Positions 25,352-36,118 of a stretch of DNA of 55,580 nt are shown piece by piece. Both the position numbers and the translations under genes were made by a program. The stretch's first letter is position 1; every line of letters begins with the position of its first letter. The DNA is from Rhodovulum sulfidophilum. GTDB taxonomy: Bacteria > Pseudomonadota > Alphaproteobacteria > Rhodobacterales > Rhodobacteraceae. The stretch is taken from assembly GCA_003241785.1 (NCBI GenBank), contig QFPW01000022.1, forward strand, positions 1 through 55,580, written 5' to 3'. The notes beneath the pieces were generated by a model. That model searched no databases. It saw only the letters and a list, made by a program, of their open reading frames with translations, and was not told the origin of the DNA.

Positions 25352-25773
25352 GGCGCCTCTCCCCCCTCACCCGCGCCCGGCTGGCGGTCGCGGTCACCGG
25401 CCTCGTCGCGGCGGGCGTGCTCGCGCTCACGCTCGCCGAGGTCGGCGGGCCCGACGCCGGCCGGCGCGACCGCCGCGACCTCGCGCGGCTCTCGGACCTG
25501 CGCGAAATCGCCCAGGCGCTGATCTGCCACGGCGGCGGCGGCGCCGCGCCCGGCCAGCCGACCGAGCTCGCCGACATCAGCCCGGCCTGCCTCGCGCCCG
25601 AGGCCGCCCAGCGCCTGCGCGACCCGCGCACCGGCGCCCCCTATGCGATCACCTGGGTCGACGCGCGCACCGCGCGGGTCTGCGGCGACCTCGAGGACCG
25701 CGCCCGCGCCTGGACCGCCGGCTGGCCGCCCTTCGACGCCGCCACCGGCTGCGTCACCGCCGCGCTGAAGTGA
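25348..25773 (+). CDS. Hypothetical membrane-anchored protein
   Basis: 141 residues: one N-terminal membrane anchor (about 10-30), then a soluble part with an ISPACLAPEAAQRLRDPRTGAPY-like region carrying conserved-looking Cys and Pro residues, and Cys near positions 70, 87, 122 and 135 that could form disulfides outside the cytoplasm. Its ATG overlaps the DUF5671 stop (ATGA). It looks like the partner of the upstream membrane protein. No family recognised. Confidence 0.65.
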   Translation: MRRLSPLTRARLAVAVTGLVAAGVLALTLAEVGGPDAGRRDRRDLARLSDLREIAQALICHGGGGAAPGQPTELADISPACLAPEAAQRLRDPRTGAPYAITWVDARTARVCGDLEDRARAWTAGWPPFDAATGCVTAALK

Positions 25774-25788
25774 AGCCGCCCGTTGGCG

Positions 25789-26216
25789 CCGGCCTGTCGG
25801 CCGTCCCCGCCCGGCGGCGGTGGCGCCGCGCCGGGCGTACCGCGTGTGGCGGCGTCGCACCCGCGGCGCGCTTCGAAACCTCCGCCCGTGGCGGGCACCC
25901 GGCGCCGACTGCCCCGGACCTGATCCGGGGCCTCGAAGCTTGCGAGTGGTGGTTCGGAAATGGCGTCGAGGCCCCGGGTCAGGCCCGGGGCGGCGGAGTT
26001 CCGAGACACGGCCAAGCACCCCGAACCCTTGTCAGGATCTCCGGGTGCTCCACCGGCCGCTCGCTTCTCCCCCGGTTCATACGGCCTTGAAATCTATCGG
26101 GCAGTCCGCGCCGGGATCGCAGATCCCGGAGCGAGGGGCCCCGCCAACAGGCGGGGAGAAACTCTTCCCTCGCGGCCAAAGGGCCGCTCCGCCGCGCCCG
26201 ACCGAAGGGCGGGCGC
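25789..26216 (+). repeat. Structured dispersed repeat, copy A (about 420 bp)
   Basis: An intergenic element filling the space between the hypothetical gene and dat. In order it holds: a GGCC-tetraloop hairpin (25790-25803), a conserved GC-rich block, a REP-like palindrome doublet (25911-25991), the block GTTCATACGGCC (26075-26086), hairpin V1 (CCGGGATC/GATCCCGG, 26111-26129), hairpin C1 (CCCCGCC-AACA-GGCGGGG, 26139-26156), hairpin C2 (GCGGCC/GGCCGC, 26172-26187) and hairpin V2 (about 26195-26211). It aligns along nearly its whole length with the reverse complement of 29143-29554. It carries no believable gene. Confidence 0.85.
25911..25991. repeat. REP-like palindrome doublet A
   Basis: Two 8-5-8 palindromes (GCCCCGGA/TCCGGGGC at 25911-25931 and GCCCCGGG/CCCGGGGC at 25971-25991) flank a 39-bp spacer bounded by CTCGA and TCGAG, giving overall inverted symmetry. 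Confidence 0.8.
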
Positions 26217-26221
26217 CCCGC

Positions 26222-27076
26222 TCAGACCGCCGTCGCGCGGGCGTCCGCGATGTAGATCTCGCGCAGCCGCGCCGCGACCGGCCCCGGCGCGCCGACGCCG
26301 ATCGGCAGGCCGTCGATCTCGATCACCGGGGTCACGAAGGTAGAGGCCGAGGTGATGAAGGCCTCGTCGGCGGCCTTCGCCTCCTCGATGGTGAACGGGC
26401 GCTCGACAAGGCGCATCTGGGCCTCGCCGGCGAGGCGGAGGATCGCGGCGCGGGTGATGCCGTGCAGGATCGAGGCGGAGAGATCGCGGGTGATGATCTC
26501 GCCGCCGGCGACGATATAGGCGTTGTTCGAGGTGCCCTCGGTGACCACCCCGTCCTCGACCAGCCAGGCGTCGTCGACGCCGGCGCGCTTCGCCGCCATC
26601 TTGGCGAGCGACGGCGCGAGGAGCTGGACGGTCTTGATGTCGCGCCGGCTCCAGCGGATGTCGGGCATGGTGATCACGCGGATCCCGTCGCGCGCCGAGG
26701 GCCGGTCGACCAGCGGCGCGGCCTGGGTGAAGGCGACCACCGTGGGGGGCGTCGTCGCGGGCGGGAAGGCGAAATCGCGATCGGCGGCGCCGCGCGTCAC
26801 CTGCGTGTAGACCATCCCCTCGCCGAGGCCGTTGCGCTCGACGAGCGCGCGATGCATCGCGAGGAACTCCGCCTCCTCCATCGGCATCGCCATCGCGAGC
26901 TCGCCGAGCGAGCGGCGGAGCCGCGCCATATGGCCGGCGAAGTCGATGAGCTTGCCGTCGAGCACCGAGACCACCTCGTAGACGCCGTCCGCGAACAGGA
27001 AGCCGCGATCGAACACGCTGACGCGCGCCTCGTCCTCGGGCAGGTAGGCGCCATTCACGAAAACGGTTCGGCTCAT
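26222..27076 (-). CDS. dat: D-amino-acid transaminase
   Basis: Fold-type IV PLP aminotransferase (284 residues) that moves the amino group between D-amino acids and 2-oxo acids, classically D-alanine + 2-oxoglutarate to pyruvate + D-glutamate. Start MSRTVFVNGAYLPEDEARVSV; DRGFLFADGVYEV; Schiff-base lysine Lys148 in RRDIKTVQLL; cofactor Glu180 in VVTEGTSNN; and TSASTFVTPV. The D-AAT rather than BCAT or ADCL assignment rests on overall similarity and on the neighbours dgcA and dgcN, which use D-glutamate. It starts 2 bp after the dgcA stop. Its stop codon abuts repeat copy A. Confidence 0.87.
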   Translation of the reverse strand: MSRTVFVNGAYLPEDEARVSVFDRGFLFADGVYEVVSVLDGKLIDFAGHMARLRRSLGELAMAMPMEEAEFLAMHRALVERNGLGEGMVYTQVTRGAADRDFAFPPATTPPTVVAFTQAAPLVDRPSARDGIRVITMPDIRWSRRDIKTVQLLAPSLAKMAAKRAGVDDAWLVEDGVVTEGTSNNAYIVAGGEIITRDLSASILHGITRAAILRLAGEAQMRLVERPFTIEEAKAADEAFITSASTFVTPVIEIDGLPIGVGAPGPVAARLREIYIADARATAV

Positions 27077-27078
27077 TT

Positions 27079-28044
27079 CTATCCCCAGAGTTCGGGCGTC
27101 GCGGGATGGACGCCCCGGTCATCGTAGGCCAGCGGATGCGCGCGGTCGCGCGCGAGCAGGAGCGGCCCGTCGAGGTCGGTCAGCGCCGCGCCCTGCGCGA
27201 CGAGCACCGCCGGCGCCATCGCGAGCGAGGAGCCGACCATGCAGCCGACCATGATCCCGTAGCCCGCCGCGCGCGCCGCGTCGCGCAGCGCCAGCGCCTC
27301 GGTCAGCCCGCCGGTCTTGTCGAGCTTGACGTTCACCATGTCGTATTTGCCGATCAGCCCCTCGAGCGAGGCGCGGTCGTGGCAGCTCTCGTCCGCCACC
27401 ACCGGCAGCGGCCGGGCCATCTCGGCGAGCGCGCCATCCTCGCCCGCCGGCAGCGGCTGCTCGACCGCCTCGACGCCGAGCCGGACCAGCGCCGGGGCGA
27501 GCTGGGCGTAGAGATCGGCGCCCCAGCCCTCGTTCGCGTCGACGATGACGCGCGCCTTCGGCGCCCCGTCCCGAACCGCCTCGAGCCGGGCCATGTCGTC
27601 CTCGCCGCCGAGCTTGATCTTCAGGAGCGGCCGGTGCGCGTGTTTCGCCGCCTCCGCGCGCATCACCCAGGGCTCGGCCAGCGACAGCGTGTAGGCGGTG
27701 ATCTCCGGCCCCGGCGCGGGCAGCCCGGCGAGATCGGAAACCCGGCGCCCGGCCCGCTTCGCCTCCCAGTCCCAGAGCGCGCAATCGACCGCGTTCCGCG
27801 CCGCCCCCGCCGGCAGGAGTTCGGCGAGCGCCGCGCGATCGAGCCGCTCGGGCAGCCCGCGGATCTCGGCCGCGACGCTCTCGAGGCTCTCGCCGTAGCG
27901 CGCGTAGGGCACGCATTCGCCGCGACCCGTCGCGCCCTCGGCCTCGATCGTGACGGTCAGCACCCGCGCCTCGGTCTTCGAGCCCCGGCTGATCGTGAAG
28001 ACCCGCGCGAGCGGGAAGGTCTCCTCCGCGACGGTGATCCTCAC
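27079..28044 (-). CDS. dgcA: N-acetyl-D-glutamate racemase (enolase superfamily)
   Basis: 321-residue enolase-superfamily enzyme formerly annotated as L-Ala-D/L-Glu epimerase. Catalytic residues seen: Lys142 and Lys144 (KIK), metal ligands Asp169 (IVDANEG), Glu195 (VEQP) and Asp218 (VADES), then the second base Lys240/Lys243 (NVKLDKTGG). Pairing with dgcN points to N-acetyl-D-glutamate to N-acetyl-L-glutamate racemisation, as described for the DgcN-DgcA pathway. The GTG start overlaps the dgcN stop (GTGA). The older epimerase call cannot be excluded by motifs alone. Confidence 0.84.
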   Translation of the reverse strand: MRITVAEETFPLARVFTISRGSKTEARVLTVTIEAEGATGRGECVPYARYGESLESVAAEIRGLPERLDRAALAELLPAGAARNAVDCALWDWEAKRAGRRVSDLAGLPAPGPEITAYTLSLAEPWVMRAEAAKHAHRPLLKIKLGGEDDMARLEAVRDGAPKARVIVDANEGWGADLYAQLAPALVRLGVEAVEQPLPAGEDGALAEMARPLPVVADESCHDRASLEGLIGKYDMVNVKLDKTGGLTEALALRDAARAAGYGIMVGCMVGSSLAMAPAVLVAQGAALTDLDGPLLLARDRAHPLAYDDRGVHPATPELWG

Positions 28045-29036
28045 GCGAGCGCGTCCACGAGCGGACCCACGCCGGTGCGGAGCGGATCGACCGTCGGCAG
28101 GCCCATCCGCGCCGCGACCTCGGCGAGATAGGCTTCCGCCTCGGCTTCGCCGAGCCCGGCGGTGTTGATCGAGATCCCGGCGACATGGACCTCGGGGTTG
28201 ACGATCCGCGCCATGGCGAGCGCGAGGTCGCGCAGCGCCTCGAGGCTCGGGAGCTGGTACTCGGGCAGGCCGCGCATATGCGGCCGGGTCGGCTCGTGGC
28301 AGAGCACCAGCGCGTCGGGCTGGCCGCCGTGGATGAGGGCGAGCGTCACGCCGGAATAGGAGGCGTGGAACAGGCTCCCTTGGCCCTCGATCAGGTCCCA
28401 GTGATCGGGATCGTTGTCCGGGGTCAGCCATTCGATCGAGCCCGCCATGAAATCGGCGATCACCGCGTCGAGCGGCACGCCGTCGCCGGTGATCAGGATC
28501 CCCGTCTGGCCGGTGGCGCGGAAGCTCGACTTCATGCCGCGCGCGCGCATCTCGCGGTCCATCGCGAGCGCGGTGTACATCTTGCCGACCGAGCAGTCGG
28601 TGCCGACCGCGAGGCACCTCCTGCCGCTTCGCCGCCTGCCGTTGGCGATCGGGTATTTCACCTCGGGCACGCGCACGTCATGGAGCTTGCGCCCGGTCGC
28701 CATCGCCGTCGCGATCACCTCCGGCTCGTCGCGGAGCAGGTTGTGCAGCCCCGAGGCGAGGTCGAGCCCGTGCTCCATCGCGCTCCGCAGCACCTCGATC
28801 CAGGCGGGCGAGATCACCCCGCCCCGGTTCGCCACGCCGACGACGAGAGTCTTCGCCCCGGCGGCGGCGGCCTCGGCGATCGACATGTCGGGCAGGCCCA
28901 TGTCGGCGCGGCAGCCCTCCATCCGGTGCTGGCCGATCGCCGCCTCCGGCCGCCAGTCCCGGATCCCCTGCGCGACCTTCGCGGCCAGGGGATCGGGCGC
29001 GTCGCCGAGGAACAGGAGATAGGGGCCGTCGATCAT
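28041..29036 (-). CDS. dgcN: D-glutamate N-acetyltransferase DgcN (DUF1611)
   Basis: 331-residue DUF1611 protein. The C-terminal two thirds is a P-loop domain with AVGTDCSVGKMYTALAM as a Walker-A-like motif (about residues 140-157) and LIEGQGSLFHASYSG as the acidic partner strand. In the characterised pathway DgcN acetylates D-glutamate, which DgcA then racemises. First gene of the dgcN-dgcA-dat operon. Upstream, 29037-29142 is free of genes and must contain the promoter, unless transcription starts inside repeat copy B. Confidence 0.86.
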   Translation of the reverse strand: MIDGPYLLFLGDAPDPLAAKVAQGIRDWRPEAAIGQHRMEGCRADMGLPDMSIAEAAAAGAKTLVVGVANRGGVISPAWIEVLRSAMEHGLDLASGLHNLLRDEPEVIATAMATGRKLHDVRVPEVKYPIANGRRRSGRRCLAVGTDCSVGKMYTALAMDREMRARGMKSSFRATGQTGILITGDGVPLDAVIADFMAGSIEWLTPDNDPDHWDLIEGQGSLFHASYSGVTLALIHGGQPDALVLCHEPTRPHMRGLPEYQLPSLEALRDLALAMARIVNPEVHVAGISINTAGLGEAEAEAYLAEVAARMGLPTVDPLRTGVGPLVDALA

Positions 29037-29142
29037 CGCGCGCTCCGGGGCAAAGGGGGAGGATCGGGCCGGAGCATAGTCTTCCGGCGAGGGGTTTCCA
29101 CCGCGAATGCGGCGCGGACGGAAAAGTTCCCTCGGGGGTGGG

Positions 29143-29554
29143 AGCCCGCCCTCCGGGCGGGCTTGGCGGAGCGGCCCGTTGGCCGCGAGGGAAGGGTTTC
29201 TCCCCGCCTGTTGGCGGGGCCCCTCGCTCCGGAGCCTGACGGCTCCTGCGCGGACTGCCCGATAGATTTCTAGGCCGTATGAACCATGGCAGAAGCGAGC
29301 GGTCGCCGGAGCACTCGGAGCCCAGAACAAGGGCTCGGGGTGCTTGGCCGAGTCTCGGAACTCCTCCGCCCCGGGCCTGACCCGGGGCCTCGACTGGGGA
29401 CCGGCTTCGGGGCCCCGGATCAGGTCCGGGGCAGTGGGTACCGAGTGCCCGCCACCGGCGAAGGTCCCGAAGCGCGCCGCGGGTGCTCCGCCGCCACGCG
29501 CGCTCCGCCCGGCGCGGCGCCACCGCCGGGGGGCGGCGACGGCCGGAAGGCCGG
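29143..29554 (-). repeat. Structured dispersed repeat, copy B (inverted relative to A)
   Basis: Read on the minus strand this is the same element as copy A: GGCC hairpin (29540-29553), GC-rich block, REP doublet (29368-29432), GTTCATACGGCC block, V1 (GGAGCC/GGCTCC, 29231-29246), C1 (29202-29219), C2 (29171-29186) and V2 (AGCCCGCCC/GGGCGGGCT, 29143-29163). The constant blocks are near identical to copy A, while both V hairpins have unrelated but internally paired arms. It occupies most of the gap between dgcN and the aminotransferase gene. The remaining 29555-29640 shows only a possible AT-richer promoter patch (GAGTATAACAAG). Confidence 0.85.
29368..29432. repeat. REP-like palindrome doublet B
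   Basis: Two 8-5-8 palindromes at 29368-29388 (GCCCCGGG/CCCGGGGC) and 29412-29432 (GCCCCGGA/TCCGGGGC), separated by 23 bp. Same types and loops as doublet A in reverse orientation, with a shorter spacer. Confidence 0.8.
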
Positions 29555-29640
29555 CGGCGGCGGCCGGCATCCCAAGGCTGTTGCGGGGCCCGCGCGGGGA
29601 GTATAACAAGCGCGACCGGCCGACCCTCGGAGCTCATGCC

Positions 29641-30879
29641 ATGTCCGAAGAATTCTATCGCATCAAGCGGCTTCCGCCCTACGTCTTCGCCGAGGTCAAC
29701 CGCCTCAAGGCAAAGTACCGGGCCGAGGGGATGGACATCATCGATTTCGGCATGGGCAATCCCGACATGGATACGCCCCCGCACATCGTCGAGAAGCTGA
29801 TCGAGACGGTGAGGCGCTCGCGCACCCATCGCTACTCGGCCTCCAAGGGCATCCCGGGCCTGCGCCGCGCCCAGGCGGGCTATTACGAGCGCCGCTTCGG
29901 CGTGACGCTCGATCCGGAGAAGGAAGTGATCGCGACGCTCGGCTCCAAGGAAGGGCTCGCGAACCTCGCGATGGCGATCACCGCGCCGGGCGATGTGATG
30001 CTGGTGCCGAATCCGAGCTATCCGATCCACCCCTACGGCTTCATGATCGCCGGCGGCACGCTGCGCCACGTGCCGGCGCTGCACGACGGGCGGTTCGATC
30101 CGGAGGAATATCTCCGCGCGCTCGACCGCGCGGTGCTGCATTCGGTGCCGAAGCCGGTCGCGCTCGTCGTCTCCTTCCCGTCGAACCCGACGGCGCAGGT
30201 CTGCGACCTCGATTTCTACCGCGAGCTCATCGCCTTCGCGAAGAAGCACTATCTCTGGGTGCTCTCCGACCTCGCCTACGCCGAGATCTATTTCGACGAC
30301 AATCCGCCCCCGTCGATCCTGCAGGTCGAGGGCGCGAAAGACGTCGCGGTCGAATTCACCTCGCTCTCGAAGACCTATTCGATGCCCGGGTGGCGCATGG
30401 GCTTCGCGGTCGGCAACCAGCGGCTGGTCGAGGCGCTGACGCGGATCAAGAGCTATCTCGACTACGGCGCCTTCACCCCGGTCCAGGTCGCGGCCGCCGC
30501 CGCGCTGAACGGGCCGCAGGATTGCGTCTCCGAGATCCGCGCGACCTACAAGCACCGCCGCGACGTGCTCGTCGACACGATGGGCCGCGCCGGCTGGACC
30601 ATCCCCTCGCCCCCCGCGACCATGTTCGCCTGGGCGCCGGTGCCCGAGCCCTTCCAGTCGATCGGCTCGATGGGCTTCTCGAAGATCCTGCTGCGCGAGG
30701 CCGAGGTCGCGGTCGCGCCCGGCGTCGGCTTCGGGGAATATGGCGAGGGCTACGTGCGGCTCGGCCTCGTGGAGAACGAGCAGCGCATCCGCCAGGCCGC
30801 CCGCGGCGTGAAGAAGGTGATGCAGAACGCCGCCGCCCTGCTCGACAAGTACCATGCCGAAGAGGAAGTCGCCGCGTGA
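29641..30879 (+). CDS. PLP aminotransferase, AlaC/LL-DAP aminotransferase-like
   Basis: 412-residue class I/II aminotransferase. It starts YRIKRLPPYVFAEVNRLK. The PLP lysine is Lys244 in SLSKTYSMPGWRMGF, with NPTAQ and SDLAYAE as cofactor contacts and an Arg-rich carboxylate site near the C-terminus. Proteins of this subgroup, encoded just before hom in alphaproteobacteria, are called alanine transaminase (AlaC) or LL-diaminopimelate aminotransferase; a role in aspartate-family or alanine metabolism is likely. The ATG follows repeat copy B. It overlaps rraB (GTGA). Confidence 0.85.
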   Translation: MSEEFYRIKRLPPYVFAEVNRLKAKYRAEGMDIIDFGMGNPDMDTPPHIVEKLIETVRRSRTHRYSASKGIPGLRRAQAGYYERRFGVTLDPEKEVIATLGSKEGLANLAMAITAPGDVMLVPNPSYPIHPYGFMIAGGTLRHVPALHDGRFDPEEYLRALDRAVLHSVPKPVALVVSFPSNPTAQVCDLDFYRELIAFAKKHYLWVLSDLAYAEIYFDDNPPPSILQVEGAKDVAVEFTSLSKTYSMPGWRMGFAVGNQRLVEALTRIKSYLDYGAFTPVQVAAAAALNGPQDCVSEIRATYKHRRDVLVDTMGRAGWTIPSPPATMFAWAPVPEPFQSIGSMGFSKILLREAEVAVAPGVGFGEYGEGYVRLGLVENEQRIRQAARGVKKVMQNAAALLDKYHAEEEVAA

Positions 30880-31214
30880 CCGAGGAGGAATGGGATTTCG
30901 AGGAGCAGCGCGCCGATACCGAGATGACGGTGGCCCAGCTCCTCGAGGAGACGGAGCTGACGCCCGAGAGCGTGATCACGCTCGATCTCGAGTTCGTTCC
31001 CGAGACCGAGGAGGCCGATACCGCCGCCTTCATCAAGGCGCTGGAGACCTTCGGCTATCTCGCGAGCGCCACCGACCCCGACGGCCGGGTCGACGCCTCG
31101 GTGCTCGAGATCCCCTTCACCGCCGAGGCGATCTGGGTCCACGAGGAGCGGACGACGAAGATCGCGCTGTCGCGCGGCTTCGTCCCCGACGGCTGGGGCT
31201 TCTGGGAGCCCTGA
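30876..31214 (+). CDS. rraB: RraB-family ribonuclease E regulator
   Basis: 112 residues, strongly acidic. The N-terminal EEQRADTEMTVAQLLEET and the central LDLEFVPETEEADTAAFIKALETFGY match the RraB fold that binds and modulates RNase E in Escherichia coli; the C-terminal GFVPDGWGFWEP corresponds to the DGWG motif of that family. The GTG start overlaps the aminotransferase stop codon, an unusual coupling of an RNA-decay regulator with amino-acid metabolism. Confidence 0.8.
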   Translation: MTEEEWDFEEQRADTEMTVAQLLEETELTPESVITLDLEFVPETEEADTAAFIKALETFGYLASATDPDGRVDASVLEIPFTAEAIWVHEERTTKIALSRGFVPDGWGFWEP

Positions 31215-31323
31215 GCCGGGGCGGGACCCGAGGCGGGTCCGGCGGCGACTTCGCGATTGCGATAGCCTTGGCACTCCACTAGGAGGAGGCGCCATCGCGC
31301 GCCCTCTGACCTCGGAGACCGAC

Positions 31324-32610
<1,287 letters not shown>

Positions 32611-32629
32611 GCGGCCCGCGCCGGGAGGC

Positions 32630-32661
32630 GCGCGAAACAGGTTTCGCGCCGCCGGCATAAT
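32630..32661 (+). promoter_or_regulatory. glpX promoter region with a perfect 20-bp inverted repeat
   Basis: GCGCGAAAC and GTTTCGCGC with AG between (32630-32649) precede CATAAT (32656-32661), a good -10 box. With 17-bp spacing, the -35 position falls at 32633-32638, inside the palindrome, as expected for a repressor operator. It may instead be the hom terminator hairpin. Confidence 0.45.
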
Positions 32662-32701
32662 GCTTTAGAACGACGTTCAGGCAGCTTGAAAGGTATTTGA
32701 A

Positions 32702-33667
32702 ATGTCCGTCGACGCACTCTTCACCGATCGCATGCTTTCGCTCGGCCTCGCCCGGGTCTCGGAAGCCGCGGCGATCGCCGCCGCCAAGCTGGTCGGCAGC
32801 GGGCATGAGAAGGCGGCCGACCAGGCCGCGGTCGACGCGATGCGCACCCAGCTCAACCTCCTCGACATCCAGGGCGTGGTGGTGATCGGCGAAGGCGAGC
32901 GCGACGAGGCGCCGATGCTCTACATCGGCGAGGAGGTCGGCACCGGCAAGGGCCCGGGCGTCGACATCGCCCTCGACCCGCTCGAGGGCACCACGCTCTG
33001 CGCCAAGGACATGCCGAACTCGCTCGCGGTGATCGCGATGGGGCCGCGCGGGTCGATGCTGCACGCGCCCGACGTCTACATGGAAAAGCTCGCGATCGGG
33101 CCTGGCTACGCGACCGACGTCGTCGGCCTCGACATGACCCCGACCGAGCGGGTGAAGGCGCTCGCCGCCGCCAAGGGCACCGACACGACCGGCATCATGT
33201 GCTGCGTGCTGGAGCGGCCGCGCCACGAGGCGCTGATCGCCGAGCTGCGCGAAAGCGGCGCGCGCATCCGCCTGATCACCGACGGCGACGTCGCGGGCGT
33301 CATGCACTGCGCCGAGGCGGCGAAGACCGGCATCGACATGTACATGGGCTCGGGCGGCGCGCCGGAGGGCGTGCTCGCGGCGGCGGCGCTGAAATGCATG
33401 GGCGGGCAGATGTGGGGCAAGCTCCTGTTCCGAAACGACGACGAGAAGGGCCGCGCCAAGAAGGCGGGGATCACCGATCTCGACAAGATCTACAACCGCG
33501 ACGAGCTCGTGACCCAGGACGTGATCTTCGCCGCGACCGGCGTGACCGACGGCAGCCTCGTCCATGGCGCGCGCCGCGAGGGCGAATGGATGGAGACCGA
33601 GACCATCCTGATGCGCTCGAAGACCGGCTCGGTGCGCCGCCTCTACTACCGGCAGCGCAACAACTGA
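32702..33667 (+). CDS. glpX: Class II fructose-1,6-bisphosphatase
   Basis: Hydrolyses fructose-1,6-bisphosphate in gluconeogenesis (and sedoheptulose-1,7-bisphosphate in the Calvin cycle in some relatives). 321 residues with metal-site motifs VVIGEGERDEAPMLYIGEEVG and DIALDPLEGTT, and the ITDGDVAG phosphate-site segment. Its stop codon overlaps the next start (TGATG). Confidence 0.96.
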   Translation: MSVDALFTDRMLSLGLARVSEAAAIAAAKLVGSGHEKAADQAAVDAMRTQLNLLDIQGVVVIGEGERDEAPMLYIGEEVGTGKGPGVDIALDPLEGTTLCAKDMPNSLAVIAMGPRGSMLHAPDVYMEKLAIGPGYATDVVGLDMTPTERVKALAAAKGTDTTGIMCCVLERPRHEALIAELRESGARIRLITDGDVAGVMHCAEAAKTGIDMYMGSGGAPEGVLAAAALKCMGGQMWGKLLFRNDDEKGRAKKAGITDLDKIYNRDELVTQDVIFAATGVTDGSLVHGARREGEWMETETILMRSKTGSVRRLYYRQRNN

Positions 33668-34049
33668 TGCCCCGCCGCCGCTCCCGCTCCGAGTGGTTCA
33701 GCATCGGTTTCATGACCCTCTGGCTGATCCTCTGGGGCGGGGCGATGATCCTCGCCTTCGTCGCCATGGGCGGCGCTGCGCTCGGGGGCGAGCCGGCGGC
33801 GCTGATCTTCCTCGCCATCTGGCTCACCGCGGCGGGCTTCGGCCTCTACAACGGCGCCCGCCGGCTCTGGCAGCTCTTGACCGGCGAGGGGCCGGTCCGC
33901 CGCCCGCCGGTCAACCAGCCCTGGAACGACGGCATGACCGAGCGGCCGCGGCTCGATCAGGACACCCCGGCGCCGGGCTCCCGGATCCGCTCCGGCCGGC
34001 GCTGGAACGACGGCATGCCGCCCCCGCCGCCGGGCGATTCGGACCGGCC

Positions 34050-34053
<4 letters not shown>
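33667..34053 (+). CDS. Small membrane protein between glpX and recJ
   Basis: 128 residues: basic N-terminus, two membrane helices (about 9-33 and 41-59), then a Pro/Arg/Trp-rich tail holding two copies of WNDGM (near residues 86 and 115). Start and stop overlap glpX (TGATG) and recJ (ATGA), forming a tightly coupled trio. No family recognised. Confidence 0.68.
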
Positions 34054-35828
<1,775 letters not shown>

Positions 35829-35871
35829 GCCGGGGGTCGGAAATTTCCGGGCCGAGGGGGCAAAAAGCCGC

Positions 35872-35900
35872 TTGATCCTCGCCGTCGCCCTCGCTACATA
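35872..35900 (+). promoter_or_regulatory. Candidate tRNA-Glu promoter
   Basis: TTGATC (35872-35877) and TACATA (35895-35900) are 17 bp apart, ending 10 bp before the first tRNA-Glu. Confidence 0.45.
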
Positions 35901-35910
35901 CCGCCGCGCT

Positions 35911-35985
35911 GGTCCCTTCGTCTATCGGTTAGGACGTCAGATTTTCATTCTGAAAAGAGGGGTTCGACTCCCCTAGGGACTACCA
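35911..35985 (+). tRNA. tRNA-Glu (TTC)
   Basis: Complete 75-nt cloverleaf including encoded CCA. Acceptor GGTCCCT/AGGGACT, anticodon arm TCAGA-TTTTCAT-TCTGA with anticodon TTC, T-arm GGGG-TTCGACT-CCCC. In this group charged tRNA-Glu also feeds 5-aminolevulinate synthesis only in species lacking HemA/ALAS; that cannot be judged here. Confidence 0.97.
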
Positions 35986-36016
35986 GCCCCACGCCTCGCG
36001 GCAACACATATCGGAC

Positions 36017-36091
36017 GGTCCCTTCGTCTATCGGTTAGGACATCAGATTCTCAATCTGGAAAGACGGGTTCGATTCCCGTAGGGACTACCA
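36017..36091 (+). tRNA. tRNA-Glu (CTC)
   Basis: Complete 75-nt cloverleaf with CCA. Anticodon loop TTCTCAA, anticodon CTC. The D-arm and acceptor stem are identical to the first tRNA; differences lie in the anticodon arm and T-stem, so this is a diverged tandem duplicate 31 bp downstream, probably on the same transcript. Confidence 0.97.
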
Positions 36092-36118
36092 CCTCCACGA
36101 CATCGCCACGCCGCCATC

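Noticed and set aside
25789..26220. Open frames inside the repeat elements encoding a shared peptide (with FGREGRVSPRLLAGPLAP-type text)
   Set aside because: The shared peptide comes from the conserved hairpin DNA; frames have no consistent start, are broken differently in each copy and follow the palindromes.
25789..29554. Insertion-sequence composite transposon around the dgc operon
   Set aside because: The flanking repeats are too short for IS elements and encode no transposase; no target-site duplication was seen. Kept only as an inverted-repeat finding.
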